Below, piece after piece: positions 45,316-54,601 of a DNA stretch of 64,000 nucleotides. Position 1 is the first letter of the stretch; every line of letters starts with the position of its first letter. The notes beneath the pieces are model-generated. The model saw only the letters and a list, made by a program, of their open reading frames with translations, ran no database searches and was not told the origin of the DNA. Origin of the DNA: JAWWOL01 sp963797535 (lineage in GTDB: Bacteria > Actinomycetota > Actinomycetes > JAWWOL01); contig CAWCPQ010000001.1 of assembly GCA_963797535.1 (NCBI GenBank), positions 992,001 through 1,056,000 on the forward strand. The letters are read 5' to 3'. Made by a program: the position numbers and the translations under genes.

Positions 45316-46542
45316 CTAGTTGATGAGCTTGAAGATGCTGAAGATTGGCATGTAGAGCGCGATGATCATCGAGCCGACGATGGCACCGAGGAAGCCGATC
45401 ATGAGCGGCTCGATCAGGGCGGTGAGGGACTCGGTCGTCGCCTCCACCTCCTGGTCGTAGAACTGCGCGATCTTCGCCAGCATGGCGTCGAGGGCACCGG
45501 TGTCCTCACCGACGGTCATCATCTGAACCACCATGGGCGGGAACACGGGGTGACGCTCGAGTGGCTTGGTGAGCGACTCACCCTGCCGGACGCTGTCCTG
45601 GACGTCGCGGACCGCGTTGGCGAGCACCATGCTGCCGGTGGTGCCGGCGACGATGTCGAGGCTCTGCAGGATCGGAACACCACTGGAGATCATCGTGCCC
45701 AGGTTGCGGGCAAAGCGGGCGACCGCGATCTTCTTGAACAGGTTGCCGAAGACCGGGACCTTCAGCTTGATCGGGTCGACGACCTGGCGCACGTTCTCCT
45801 GGTTCTTGATCTTTCCCCAGATGATGACGAAGGCGATGCCGCCGATGATGCCGATCGGAACGAGGTACTTCATCGCGCCGCTGAGAAAGACGAGGAACTG
45901 CGTCGGCGCCGGCAGCTTGCCGCCCAGGTCCTTGAACATCTTGGCGAAGACGGGGACCACGAACAGCAGCATGCCGATGACCATCAGGATGGCCATGACG
46001 AAGACGACGACCGGGTAGGTCATCGCTGCCTTGACCTTGCTGCGCAGCTTGACCTCGGCCTCGTAGTTCTCCGCGATCTGCAGCAGCACCGAGTCGAGGA
46101 AGCCGCCGACCTCGCCGGCCCGGCACATGTTGATCATCAGCGGCGGGAAGGCGTCGGGGTGCTTGGCCATGGCCACGGACAAGGAGATGCCGGTCTCGAC
46201 GTCGTTGCGAACCTCGCCGAGAACCCGGCCGAGCTCCGCGCTGCTGGTCTGCTCCGACAGAATGTTGAGCGCTCGCAGCAGCGACAGACCGGAGTTGATC
46301 ATCGTCGCGAACTGTCGCGACATGACGGCCAGGTCCTTGAGCTTGACCTTCTTCTTGCGGCCGAGGCCGGGAATGCTGATGTCGCCCTTGAGGCCCTTGT
46401 TGTTGACCTCGCTGATCGTGATGGGCGCGTAGCCCATCTGCTTCAGCCGAGTTGCGACCGCAGCCTCGGTCTCCGCCTCGATCGAGCCGGTGACCATCTT
46501 GCCGGCGCGGTCCCGGACCTGGTACTCGAATGTCGTGGGCAT
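45316..46542 (-). CDS. pilC: Type IV pilus inner-membrane platform protein PilC
   Basis: 408-residue GspF/PilC-family protein that couples ATPase motion to pilin insertion. Two GspF repeats (about 70-195 and 275-400): LAVMSRQFATMINSGLSLLR with GEVGGFLDSVLLQIAENYE, and VARFARNLGTMISSGVPILQ with GEDTGALDAMLAKIAQFYD. Three membrane helices, including VFVMAILMVIGMLLFVVPVF. Full length and intact, which argues that the pilus system is functional despite the frame problems in pilT and pilB. 15 nt downstream of pilT. Confidence 0.95.
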   Translation of the reverse strand: MPTTFEYQVRDRAGKMVTGSIEAETEAAVATRLKQMGYAPITISEVNNKGLKGDISIPGLGRKKKVKLKDLAVMSRQFATMINSGLSLLRALNILSEQTSSAELGRVLGEVRNDVETGISLSVAMAKHPDAFPPLMINMCRAGEVGGFLDSVLLQIAENYEAEVKLRSKVKAAMTYPVVVFVMAILMVIGMLLFVVPVFAKMFKDLGGKLPAPTQFLVFLSGAMKYLVPIGIIGGIAFVIIWGKIKNQENVRQVVDPIKLKVPVFGNLFKKIAVARFARNLGTMISSGVPILQSLDIVAGTTGSMVLANAVRDVQDSVRQGESLTKPLERHPVFPPMVVQMMTVGEDTGALDAMLAKIAQFYDQEVEATTESLTALIEPLMIGFLGAIVGSMIIALYMPIFSIFKLIN

Positions 46543-46557
46543 GGTCGCTCCCTAGTC

Positions 46558-48121
46558 CTAAGCCCGGCCGCAGAGGCGCTGAAAGTCCTCGATGTGGTGC
46601 GACTTCTCCAGACCCGTCTCGTACGTGATCCGGTTCTGCTTCACCAGCTCGGCCAGGTGCTGGTCGAGCGTGTGCATGCCGAACTTCGCGCCGGCCTGCA
46701 TCGACGAGTAGATCTGGTGCGTCTTGCCCTCGCGGATCAGGTTCCGGATGGCGGGGGTGACGACCAGGACCTCGGTCGCGACGACCCGCCCCTTGCCGTC
46801 GCTGGTACGGGCGAGGGTCTGGCAGACGACACCCTGCAGGGCACCGGCCAGCTGGACCCGTACCTGCTGCTGCTGGTGCGGCGGGAAGACGTCGATGACG
46901 CGGTCGATGGTCTGCGCAGCGTCGGCGGTGTGCAGCGTCGCGAAGACCAGGTGACCGGTCTCGGCGGCGGTCAGGGCGACCGAGATCGTCTCCAGGTCAC
47001 GCATCTCACCCACGAGGATGATGTCGGGGTCCTGACGCAGCACGTGCTTGAGGGCGTTCTGGAAGGAGTGCGTGTCCTCCCCCACCTCACGCTGGTTGAT
47101 CAGCGAGTTCTTGTGGGTGTGCAGGAACTCGATCGGGTCCTCGACGGTCATGATGTGGTCGTGGCGCTGGCGGTTGGCCAGGTCGACCAGGGACGCGAGC
47201 GTCGTCGACTTGCCCGAGCCGGTGGGACCGGTGACGAGCACGAAGCCACGCGGCAGCATCGCGAAGTTGGCGACCGACGGCGGTACGCCGAGGTCCTCGA
47301 GCTTCTTGATCTCGAACGGGATCAGACCGGAAGGCAGCACCGACGGCGTCGCGCTGGCGGTAGATGTTGACGCGGAACCGGGCCTTGCCAGGGACGGCGT
47401 AGGCGAAGTCGAGCTCGAGGACCTCCTCGAACTTCTCCCGCTGCTTCTGGGTGAGGATCGCGTAGAGCATCCGCTGGATGACCGGCGGGGTGAGCTCGGG
47501 CTCGCTCTCCATCTGCACGAGGTGACCGTGCTTGCGGAACGACGGGCGCGCGCCGGCCGACAGGTGCAGGTCGGACGCGCCGCTTTCCAGCAGGTGGATC
47601 AGCAGGTCGGTCAGCACCGGGCCTTCGTGGGGCTCGTTGCTCTCACCGAGAGCTGATCGGGCCGGCGCTTGAGCCTCTGCCGGGGCCTTGGCCTGCGCCG
47701 CGGCTTCCTGGGCGGGTGCAGCCTGTGCAGGGGCCGGCTGGGCGGGCACAGCCGAGGGTGCAGCTGTCGGCTGGGGCGCCGTCGGCGCGGGCAGCATCGA
47801 AGCCGGGGCCGGGCTGGCCAGACCGGGAGCGGGTGCCGGGGCAAGACCGGGCGCCGCCGGTGCGTACTGCGCGGCGGGTGACGGCATCGGCACTGTGGGA
47901 GCCGCGCCCGCGGTCGGCGGGCTGACCAGCGGCACGCCTCCGGTGGCACCGGGAGACCACGAGGGGTCCAACGGCGAGGCCGCCGACACGGCTGCTCCTA
48001 CGGCTGGCGCAGCGAGGCCGGGCACAGCGGCGCTCGGGGCGGCAAGCCCCGGAACCGCCTGACCCGCACCAGGTGCGGCGCCTCCCGGCGAGTAGAAGTC
48101 GTCGAACGCGTTGGTCTCCAC
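46558..48121 (-). CDS. pilT: Pilus retraction ATPase PilT with Ala/Pro-rich N-terminal extension (apparent +1 frameshift)
   Basis: The first ~165 residues (from METNAFDDFYSPGG) are an Ala/Pro-rich disordered extension absent from ordinary PilT. The core starts at LTDLLIHLLESGASDLHLSA. The frame shifts at about 47325-47326: one base fewer turns GAAFRSDP into GAAFRLIPFEIKKLEDLG. The rest is intact: Walker A TGPTGSGKSTTLASL, Walker B IILVGEMRDLETI, His box FATLHTADA, and the PilT-specific AIRNLIREGKTHQI. About 520 residues after correction. Between pilB and pilC; a candidate promoter lies at 48179-48207. Confidence 0.9.
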
Positions 48122-48178
48122 AGACCACTCCCTCCGCGCCGCACAAAGCGGCGCCGGCTGTTGCCGTTACTACGTGGC

Positions 48179-48207
48179 ACATCGGCCTGAGTCCGTGCCG
48201 CCTTGAG
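48179..48207 (-). promoter_or_regulatory. Candidate FliA/WhiG-type promoter of pilT-pilC
   Basis: On the minus strand: CTCAAGG (48207-48201), 14-nt spacer, GCCGATGT (48186-48179), about 58 nt before the pilT start. The -10-like half is close to the FliA/WhiG consensus GCCGATAA. Confidence 0.65.
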
Positions 48208-48285
48208 GACCCGGGGTCTTGCGTCGTACGGCGTACCGGCCGCTACTCCGCGGCGAAGCACTGGCGCCTGGCGGCAGGTGCAGGG

Positions 48286-49951
48286 TCAGACGACGACGCG
48301 GAGGATCTCCTCGAAGGAGGTGACGCCTTCGCGAACCTTGACCATGCCGTCGTCGCGCAGCGTCGCCATGCCGTCGGCACGGGCGGCACGGCCAATCTCG
48401 GCGGAGGAGGCGCGAGCGACCGCGAGCTTCTCGATCTCCTCGGTCACGACCATGACCTCGTGCAGTGCGAGCCGCCCCTTGTAACCGGTCTTGGAGCAGG
48501 CGGAGCAGCCGATCGGGCGGTACAACGTCGGCAGCGGCTCCTCCTTGGAGTACGGGAACCGGTTGGCGATCAACGTCTCCTCCGTCGGCGTGTAGGCCTC
48601 CTTGCACTTGGTGCACAGTCGGCGGGCCAGACGTTGGGCCAGGACGGCGTCGATGGCGGAGCCGACCAGGAACGGCTCGAGGTCCATCTCGGTGAGACGG
48701 GTGATCGCGCTGGGCGCGTCGTTGGTGTGCAGGGTCGAGAGCACGAGGTGACCGGTGAGGGCGGCCTCGACCGCGATCTGTGCGGTCTCGTGGTCCCGGA
48801 TCTCACCGATCAGCACGATGTCGGGGTCCGACCGCAGGATCGAGCGCAGTGCCGCCGCGAAGGTCAGGCCCGCCTTGGTGTTGACCTGCACCTGGTTGAT
48901 CAACGGGATCCGGTACTCCACCGGGTCCTCGACCGTGATGACGTTCTTCTCGGGCGTCGAGACGATGTTCAGCGTTGCGTACAGCGTGGTCGACTTGCCC
49001 GAACCGGTCGGGCCGGTGACCAGGATCATCCCGTACGGCTTGGTGAAGCTCAGCGAGAACCGGTCGTAGTTGAGGTCGCTGAAGCCGAGGTCGGTCAGCT
49101 TGAGCATGGCGGTCGAGTTGTCCAGCACACGCATGACGACCTTCTCGCCCCACACCGTCGGCAGGGTGGCGACACGAAGGTCGATCTTCTTGCCGTTGGC
49201 GGTGACCGACAGCCGGCCGTCCTGCGGCAGCCGCTTCTCGGCGATGTTGAGGTCGGCCATGATCTTGAGCCGGCTGATGACGCCGGACTGGATGGTCTTC
49301 GGGTGAGCGCATGACCTCGTGCAGCACGCCGTCGATGCGGAACCGGACGCGCAGCTCGCGCTCGGCCGGCTCGATGTGGATGTCCGAGGCCCGGTCCTGG
49401 ATCGCCTGGGTGATCAGCAGGTTGACGAACTTGACGATCGGCGCGTCCTCGACCACCTCCTTGACGTTGGACAGGTCGTCGCTGTCGTCCGCCGCATCGA
49501 GGTTGGCGGTGAGGTCGTCCATGTCCGCGTCGGCGCGGTGATAGCGGTTGATCGCCTGGATCACGTCGGCACGGGTGGCGACCAGCGGCTTGACCTCGAG
49601 CCCGGTGAGTGACCGGATGTCGTCGATGGCGAACACGTTGGCCGGGTCGGCCATCGCCACGAGCAGCCGGCCGTCCTCGTACGCGATCGGCAGCGCGGTG
49701 TGCCGACGGCACACCGGCTCCGGCACGCGCGCCACAGCCGAGCCGTCGACCGGGAAGTCGGTCAGGTCGACGAAGCGCAGGCCGATCTGCTGGGCCAGCG
49801 ATGCGACCAGCTGACTCTCCGAGAGGATGCCCCGGTCGACCAGCACCCGGCCGAGGGAGCGGCCCAGCCGCTGGTGCTCCTCGAAGGCCTCCGTGAGCTG
49901 TTCACGGGTGACGAGGCCACCCTCGAGCAGGATGTCGCCGAGCTGCTTCAT
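48286..49951 (-). CDS. pilB: Pilus extension ATPase PilB with MshEN-like N-terminus (apparent +1 frameshift)
   Basis: Starts at ATG 49949-49951 (MKQLGDILLEGGLVTREQL). The N-terminus carries two MshEN-like motifs (LGDILLEGGLVTREQLTEA and RLGRSLGRVLVDRGILSES), a domain known to bind c-di-GMP in related ATPases. The frame shifts at about 49300: with one base fewer VLHEVMRSP runs into KTIQSGVISRLKIMADLNIA. Later: Walker A TGPTGSGKSTTLY, Walker B VLIGEIRDHETAQIA, LSTLHTNDAPSAITRL, and the tetracysteine zinc site (LCTKCKEAY, GCSACSKTGYKG). About 554 residues after correction. The start overlaps the stop of the Wzy-like gene. Confidence 0.9.
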
Positions 49952-51408
49952 GAGGCAGGGTCTCCAGGGAAGGGCGATGCGCTGGCAGGGGCGTGTGGTG
50001 CGGGTGCGTTGAGATGCCAGCCGCCGGGAACGGCCCGCTGGGCGAGGACGAGCGATGAAACGATGAGCACCGCGCACGCGGCGAGAGAAACCATCCGGCG
50101 GGACCGGGCGGCGGGCGCCGGCTCGGCCGGGGCCGATGACCAGGCGAGGGCGATGGCAGCGAGGATGGCGCTCATCGCCATCAGCGCCGGATAGGTCCAG
50201 TCGAAGTCCATGGCGCTGTGGACCGCGAGCAGGACTGACCCGAGCGCGACCAGGCTGACCAGCGAGCCTTCGACGCCGTGGACTGCCGGCCGAAGCCGCA
50301 GCAGCACGCCGAGGCCGACCAGGACGCAGGCGAGCAGGAAGGGCACCGCCAGCAGCAGACCACCGTCACTGAGCGGCTGGATCAGGCCGCTGTGCACCAG
50401 CGTCGAATGCACGCCGTGCGGGTCGACGAGACTGCCCTCGCGACCGAACGAGTCGAATCCGGTTCCGGTTGCCGGATGATGACGAAAGATGACCAGGGCT
50501 TGCTTCCAGAAGTCCACCCGGAAGGCGCCGTTCTGGGTGGCGGACTCCTTCGCGCCGCGCGCCGCGGTCGAAGCCAGCGCTGACACGCGGTTCGAGAACA
50601 GCGGCGGCCCCGGCAGTGTGACGGTCATCAGGACGGACACGGCGGCGAGGGCGAGCCAGCGGCCAGCGGCTGCCAGCCTTGCCCTGGCCGAGCCACGGCC
50701 GAGAACAACGATGACGCCCGCCGCCACCCACCCGAGCATCAGCAGACCGACTGTGGCCCGGCTGGTCGAGAGCACGATCCCGGCCGAACCCAGCACCGCA
50801 GCGATAGCGCCGGGCAGCCTCAGCTGACTCTCGCCGGCAGCGGCGAGACCGGCACCGATGACCGCCGGGGCCAGCAGGAACGCGGCGAACTGGTTGTGCC
50901 AGAAGAAGGTCCCCACCATGACTGCGCTGGGGTCCGCGCCACCAACCCACGCGATCATGGACCAGGCCATCTGGGCTACAGCGGCGCCGACCACGACCGC
51001 CAGCACGAGCAAGCGACGGGTGGCGGAGGTGGCGAAGGCCCGTACCGTGACGAACAGGGCGGCGGAGTAGGCATAGGTTGCCGCCTGGCTCGCGCCGAAC
51101 CAGTGCGTGGGGTCGATCAGGCAGACCAGGGCGGGAGCCAGACCGACGGCGGCTGCGAGGACCAGCGAACGGGGCGTGGCCACCCGCCACGGCCGCACCG
51201 CGACCAACGCCACACACGCCAGGGCGATCCCGACCGACAGCACCCAGCGGTCGCGACCACCGGCACCGTGGGTCAGCGCGAAACCCCACCAGAGCAGGGC
51301 GAAACCGACCGAGATCGACTCGGCCACGGGCACCAGCGACCGCGACGGGGCATCGTCGGGAGAGCGCCCTTCGGCGAGCGCCTGGGTCGCGGTTACGGTC
51401 ACGATCAC
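49948..51408 (-). CDS. O-antigen ligase / Wzy-type polymerase family membrane protein
   Basis: 486 residues with about 11-13 hydrophobic segments. The Wzy_C-type core includes FFWHNQFAAFLLAPAVIG, STSRATVGLLMLGWVAAGVI, and the large extracytoplasmic loop with VDFWKQALVIFRHHPATGTG and VHSTLVHSGLIQPLSDGGLL, where the conserved His lies. The family includes polysaccharide polymerases, O-antigen ligases and the pilin O-oligosaccharyltransferases PglL and TfpO. Its stop overlaps the pilB start by 4 nt, so pilin glycosylation is a real alternative to capsule polymerisation. The specificity cannot be read from sequence. Confidence 0.82.
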   Translation of the reverse strand: MIVTVTATQALAEGRSPDDAPSRSLVPVAESISVGFALLWWGFALTHGAGGRDRWVLSVGIALACVALVAVRPWRVATPRSLVLAAAVGLAPALVCLIDPTHWFGASQAATYAYSAALFVTVRAFATSATRRLLVLAVVVGAAVAQMAWSMIAWVGGADPSAVMVGTFFWHNQFAAFLLAPAVIGAGLAAAGESQLRLPGAIAAVLGSAGIVLSTSRATVGLLMLGWVAAGVIVVLGRGSARARLAAAGRWLALAAVSVLMTVTLPGPPLFSNRVSALASTAARGAKESATQNGAFRVDFWKQALVIFRHHPATGTGFDSFGREGSLVDPHGVHSTLVHSGLIQPLSDGGLLLAVPFLLACVLVGLGVLLRLRPAVHGVEGSLVSLVALGSVLLAVHSAMDFDWTYPALMAMSAILAAIALAWSSAPAEPAPAARSRRMVSLAACAVLIVSSLVLAQRAVPGGWHLNAPAPHAPASASPFPGDPAS

Positions 51409-51474
51409 GGCATCGGCACGTTGCCGAGAGGGCTTGACCGCCGGACGCCCACTCGCAAACGGCGATCCGTACGC

Positions 51475-53367
51475 TCAGTGGGCCTGCAGCAGCTCGAGGT
51501 AGGAAGCGCCCACCGCGCGCCAGGAGTAGCGCTCTTCGGCGAGCGTCCGCGCCTGCGCACGCAAGCTGTCCAGCTCGGCCGGCTCGAGCGCCGCCGCCGC
51601 CTCCATCAGGGCCATCAGCTCGGACTCATCGGCGAAGAACCACGCGGCAGGACCCGCGACCTCACGGTTCTCCGGGGTGTCGAGCACCAGGCACAGGTTG
51701 CCGGCGCCCATCGCCTCGATCAGGGCCGGATGGGTGCCGCCGACCTCGGTCGCGTGGACGTAGCAGCGGGCGTTGACCTGCAGCCCGCGATAGCCGTCGC
51801 CGAACACCGGCCCCGGCAGCACTGCAGACGGCCCGGCAGCAGCTCGGACGTCGGCCTCGAGCTCGGGCTCGTACGTCGCCTGGCCCAACATCACGAGGGA
51901 CAACGAGGTGTTCGCCTTGGCGTGCGCCCTGGCCGTCATGACCGGGTTGTTCTCGCGCTCCCAGCGGGAGACGTACAGCACGTAGTCGTCGGTGGAGACC
52001 GGCGTCTCGGGCGGGATCGGCAGGCTCGCCCGCTCGAGCAGATCGGCACCGTACGGGATCATCACGCTGTCCGTGTCGTGGCGCACCCGGTAATAGGTGC
52101 GCACCTCGTCGGCGTCGGTGACCAGGACGGAGGCGGTGCGGACCGAGAGCCACTCCCCCATCCGGTACCACGAACGGCCGGCGACGCCCCACTTGGAACG
52201 GCGCCACTCGAGCCCGTCGACGTTGAGCAGCACCCGGCGGCCGAACAGGCGCAGCAGCGGGACGACCGGGGCGTTCGCCGCGTTGCACAGGACCACGTCG
52301 CGGGGACCACCCGTCGCGATCAGGTGCAGTGCGGAGACGAACGTGTGCACCACGGTGTCGAAGTACTTGCTGCGGATCGTCGGCAGGGTGACGAGCCGGA
52401 TGCCCCTCCACGGCGAGTCGGCGGTGGCGTACGCCCGGCGGCAGTAGACGGTCGTCGCCACCTGCTCCCCCACCAGGAACAGGGCCAGCCGTTCGGCGAA
52501 CGTCTCGAAACCGCCGTAGTTGGCCGGGACGCCGCGGGTGCCCATGATCGCGACGCCGTGCCGGGTGCGGTCCCTCGCCTTGGTCCTGACTGCGCGCCGG
52601 CGCGGGGTCAGCCCGGCGATGCGCAGCAGTGGCACGCCGTGGAGCACGGCAATGCTGCCGACGCGCAGGTCGAGGTCGGCGATCGACGGAGCGATCAGGA
52701 CGTCCGCACCCATCGCGGCCAGCCGGCCGGCCACCGATCCGGCCTCCGGGAGCACGCCGGGCGGCGCGATGATGCCGTCGAGGCGCAGTCGTTGCACCTC
52801 TTCCACCAGCGCGTCGGCGCTGAGGTTGGGTGCGAGCTCGGCGACGATCCGGAAGGGCGCCCCCGGTGCACGAGTGAGGTCGCCGACCAGGCGGCGGCGC
52901 TGGGCCTCGCTGCCCACGACGGCGTAGCGCTCGAGCGCCAGCCCGAACGGTACGAGCGCTCGACGCGCTCGACGCAGGCCGGCCCTGGTGACCAGCGCCG
53001 CTACGAAAAGCAGCGCCACCGTCAGGGCAAGCCACCCGCGCGAGAGGTCTTGCTCGAAGAAGATCAGGTCGACCGCGACGAGGACGAGCGCCAGCCCGGC
53101 CGCTGCCTCGAAGGCCGGTTCCAGGTTGGAGGTGCCCAGGCGCAGCGCACCCCGGCGGTAAAGCCCCGACGCCCTGGTCAGCAGCGGCCAGAGCAAACCG
53201 GTGATGATCGTGGCGATCTCGTACCGGTGGGCGAAGTGCACCGGAAGCGGAAGCTGGCCCTCGAATCGCAGCCGATAGGCGGCATAGCTGCAGACGACCG
53301 CTGAGATGGCGTCGATGCCCGCGAGGAACAAGTCCTGGCGCCGTCGCATGAAAGGGATGTGCGCCAC
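51475..53367 (-). CDS. Fusion of a polyprenyl glycosylphosphotransferase-type membrane/nucleotide-binding region with a DUF1972 glycosyltransferase
   Basis: 630 residues in one frame. Residues about 1-130 form four membrane helices (LFLAGIDAISAVVCSYAAYR, ITGLLWPLLTRASGLY, ALVLVAVDLIFFE, LALTVALLFVAALVTRAGL), and 140-260 a Rossmann-like domain (RYAVVGSEAQRRRLVGDL), together the N-terminal half of WbaP/CpsE-type initiating enzymes. The catalytic phosphosugar transferase domain is absent. Instead VAIMGTRGVPANYGGFETFA begins a DUF1972/GT4 rhamnosyltransferase-like domain running to the end, with YVSRWERENNP and ATEVGGTHPALIEAMGAGNL. It is probably a membrane-anchored glycosyltransferase. No frameshift is seen at the joint. 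Confidence 0.85.
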   Translation of the reverse strand: MAHIPFMRRRQDLFLAGIDAISAVVCSYAAYRLRFEGQLPLPVHFAHRYEIATIITGLLWPLLTRASGLYRRGALRLGTSNLEPAFEAAAGLALVLVAVDLIFFEQDLSRGWLALTVALLFVAALVTRAGLRRARRALVPFGLALERYAVVGSEAQRRRLVGDLTRAPGAPFRIVAELAPNLSADALVEEVQRLRLDGIIAPPGVLPEAGSVAGRLAAMGADVLIAPSIADLDLRVGSIAVLHGVPLLRIAGLTPRRRAVRTKARDRTRHGVAIMGTRGVPANYGGFETFAERLALFLVGEQVATTVYCRRAYATADSPWRGIRLVTLPTIRSKYFDTVVHTFVSALHLIATGGPRDVVLCNAANAPVVPLLRLFGRRVLLNVDGLEWRRSKWGVAGRSWYRMGEWLSVRTASVLVTDADEVRTYYRVRHDTDSVMIPYGADLLERASLPIPPETPVSTDDYVLYVSRWERENNPVMTARAHAKANTSLSLVMLGQATYEPELEADVRAAAGPSAVLPGPVFGDGYRGLQVNARCYVHATEVGGTHPALIEAMGAGNLCLVLDTPENREVAGPAAWFFADESELMALMEAAAALEPAELDSLRAQARTLAEERYSWRAVGASYLELLQAH

Positions 53368-53485
53368 GCGGACAGCCTAGAGGTTGCCGCACACGGTACG
53401 GACCATTCGTCGTGCCTTTCCCCCGCGCCCCGTTCCCGGCGGGTCGGTGTCCGACGCAGCGCCGCCCGCCGTATGGTGAGCCATC

Positions 53486-54601
53486 GTGAGCGATGACGGC
53501 CTCCCGACGCCATGGAACCGCGGGAGGGCCCTGAAGATTGCTTTCTGTGTCAACTGGGGTAGCGGCCGGCACAGCGGCATCTTCCGCAAGGTCGCGGCCC
53601 AGGCTGCGGCCTGGAAGTCATTGGGGGCTGACGTCGCCCTGTTCGTGACCACATCCCCTGACGGCTTGGCCGACTGGTCGGCTCTGGGTCAGACAGCCTT
53701 CGCCACCTCGGCACCCGCTCGAGCACTGTCGCGGCTGCGCGCGCGGGAGGCAGCCGCCAAAGCAGCCCGAGACTGGCAACCGGACGTTGTCTATGTCCGG
53801 CACGGGCTGATGTACCCGGGGCTGCTGAGACTGGCTCGCGCCCTGCCGCTGGTCATCGAGGTCAACGGCGACGACCTGGCGGAGGCGGTGCGACTGGGTC
53901 CCGCCCACCGGCTGGTCACGAAGCTGTCACACGGTCTCGGCCTGCGAGCTGCCAGCGGGCTCGTCTTTGTCACCCATGAGCTCGCGGAGCGGCAGTCCTT
54001 CAGCAGGTACGGAAGACCCGCGATCGTCCTCGCCAACGGGATCGACCTGAATTCGGTACCACCGGCGCCTCCCAGTTCCGGCAGCCAACGGGCGATCTTC
54101 ATCGGACATCCACACACGCCCTGGCACGGGACAGACCTGCTGCTGGGACTGGCCGCACGTTTGCCCGAGTGGCGGTTCGACCTTGTCGGACCCGACCCCG
54201 CGGACCTGCCGACCGCCCCGGTGAACGTCACCGCCCACGGGCTGCTGGACGCCGAAAGCTACCGAGGCATGCTCGCGGCAGCCGATCTTGCCATCGGATC
54301 ACTCGCCATGCACCGGGCCGGCATCACGGAAGGCTCCCCTCTGAAGGTGCGTGAGTACCTTGCCGCCGGCATTCCAACGGTGATTGCCTACCGAGACACC
54401 GACTTTCCCGGGGGTGCGGATTTCCTGCTGCAGCTGCCTGCGGACCTCGCACACGCTGACACGCTCATCCCGGAGTTCGCCCGTCGGTGGGCGGGCCGAC
54501 GCATCCCGCGGTCGGACGTGGCTCTGCTCGACGTCGCGGTGAAGGAGACGGCGCGGCTCAGGTTCCTGAAGCAGTGTGCTGCGGGCGGCCGAGACTCTTG
54601 A
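53486..54601 (+). CDS. Glycosyltransferase family 4 protein
   Basis: 371 residues from a GTG at 53486. The N-terminal Rossmann half includes IAFCVNWGSGRHSGIFRKVA; the C-terminal half has AIFIGHPHTPWHGTDLLLGL and the donor-site signature EGSPLKVREYLAAGIPTVIA (E-x7-E). It lacks membrane segments and is cytoplasmic or peripheral. Transcribed away from the fusion gene; its 3' end overlaps the convergent nucleotide-sugar dehydrogenase by 44 nt. Donor and acceptor unknown. Confidence 0.85.
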   Translation: MSDDGLPTPWNRGRALKIAFCVNWGSGRHSGIFRKVAAQAAAWKSLGADVALFVTTSPDGLADWSALGQTAFATSAPARALSRLRAREAAAKAARDWQPDVVYVRHGLMYPGLLRLARALPLVIEVNGDDLAEAVRLGPAHRLVTKLSHGLGLRAASGLVFVTHELAERQSFSRYGRPAIVLANGIDLNSVPPAPPSSGSQRAIFIGHPHTPWHGTDLLLGLAARLPEWRFDLVGPDPADLPTAPVNVTAHGLLDAESYRGMLAAADLAIGSLAMHRAGITEGSPLKVREYLAAGIPTVIAYRDTDFPGGADFLLQLPADLAHADTLIPEFARRWAGRRIPRSDVALLDVAVKETARLRFLKQCAAGGRDS

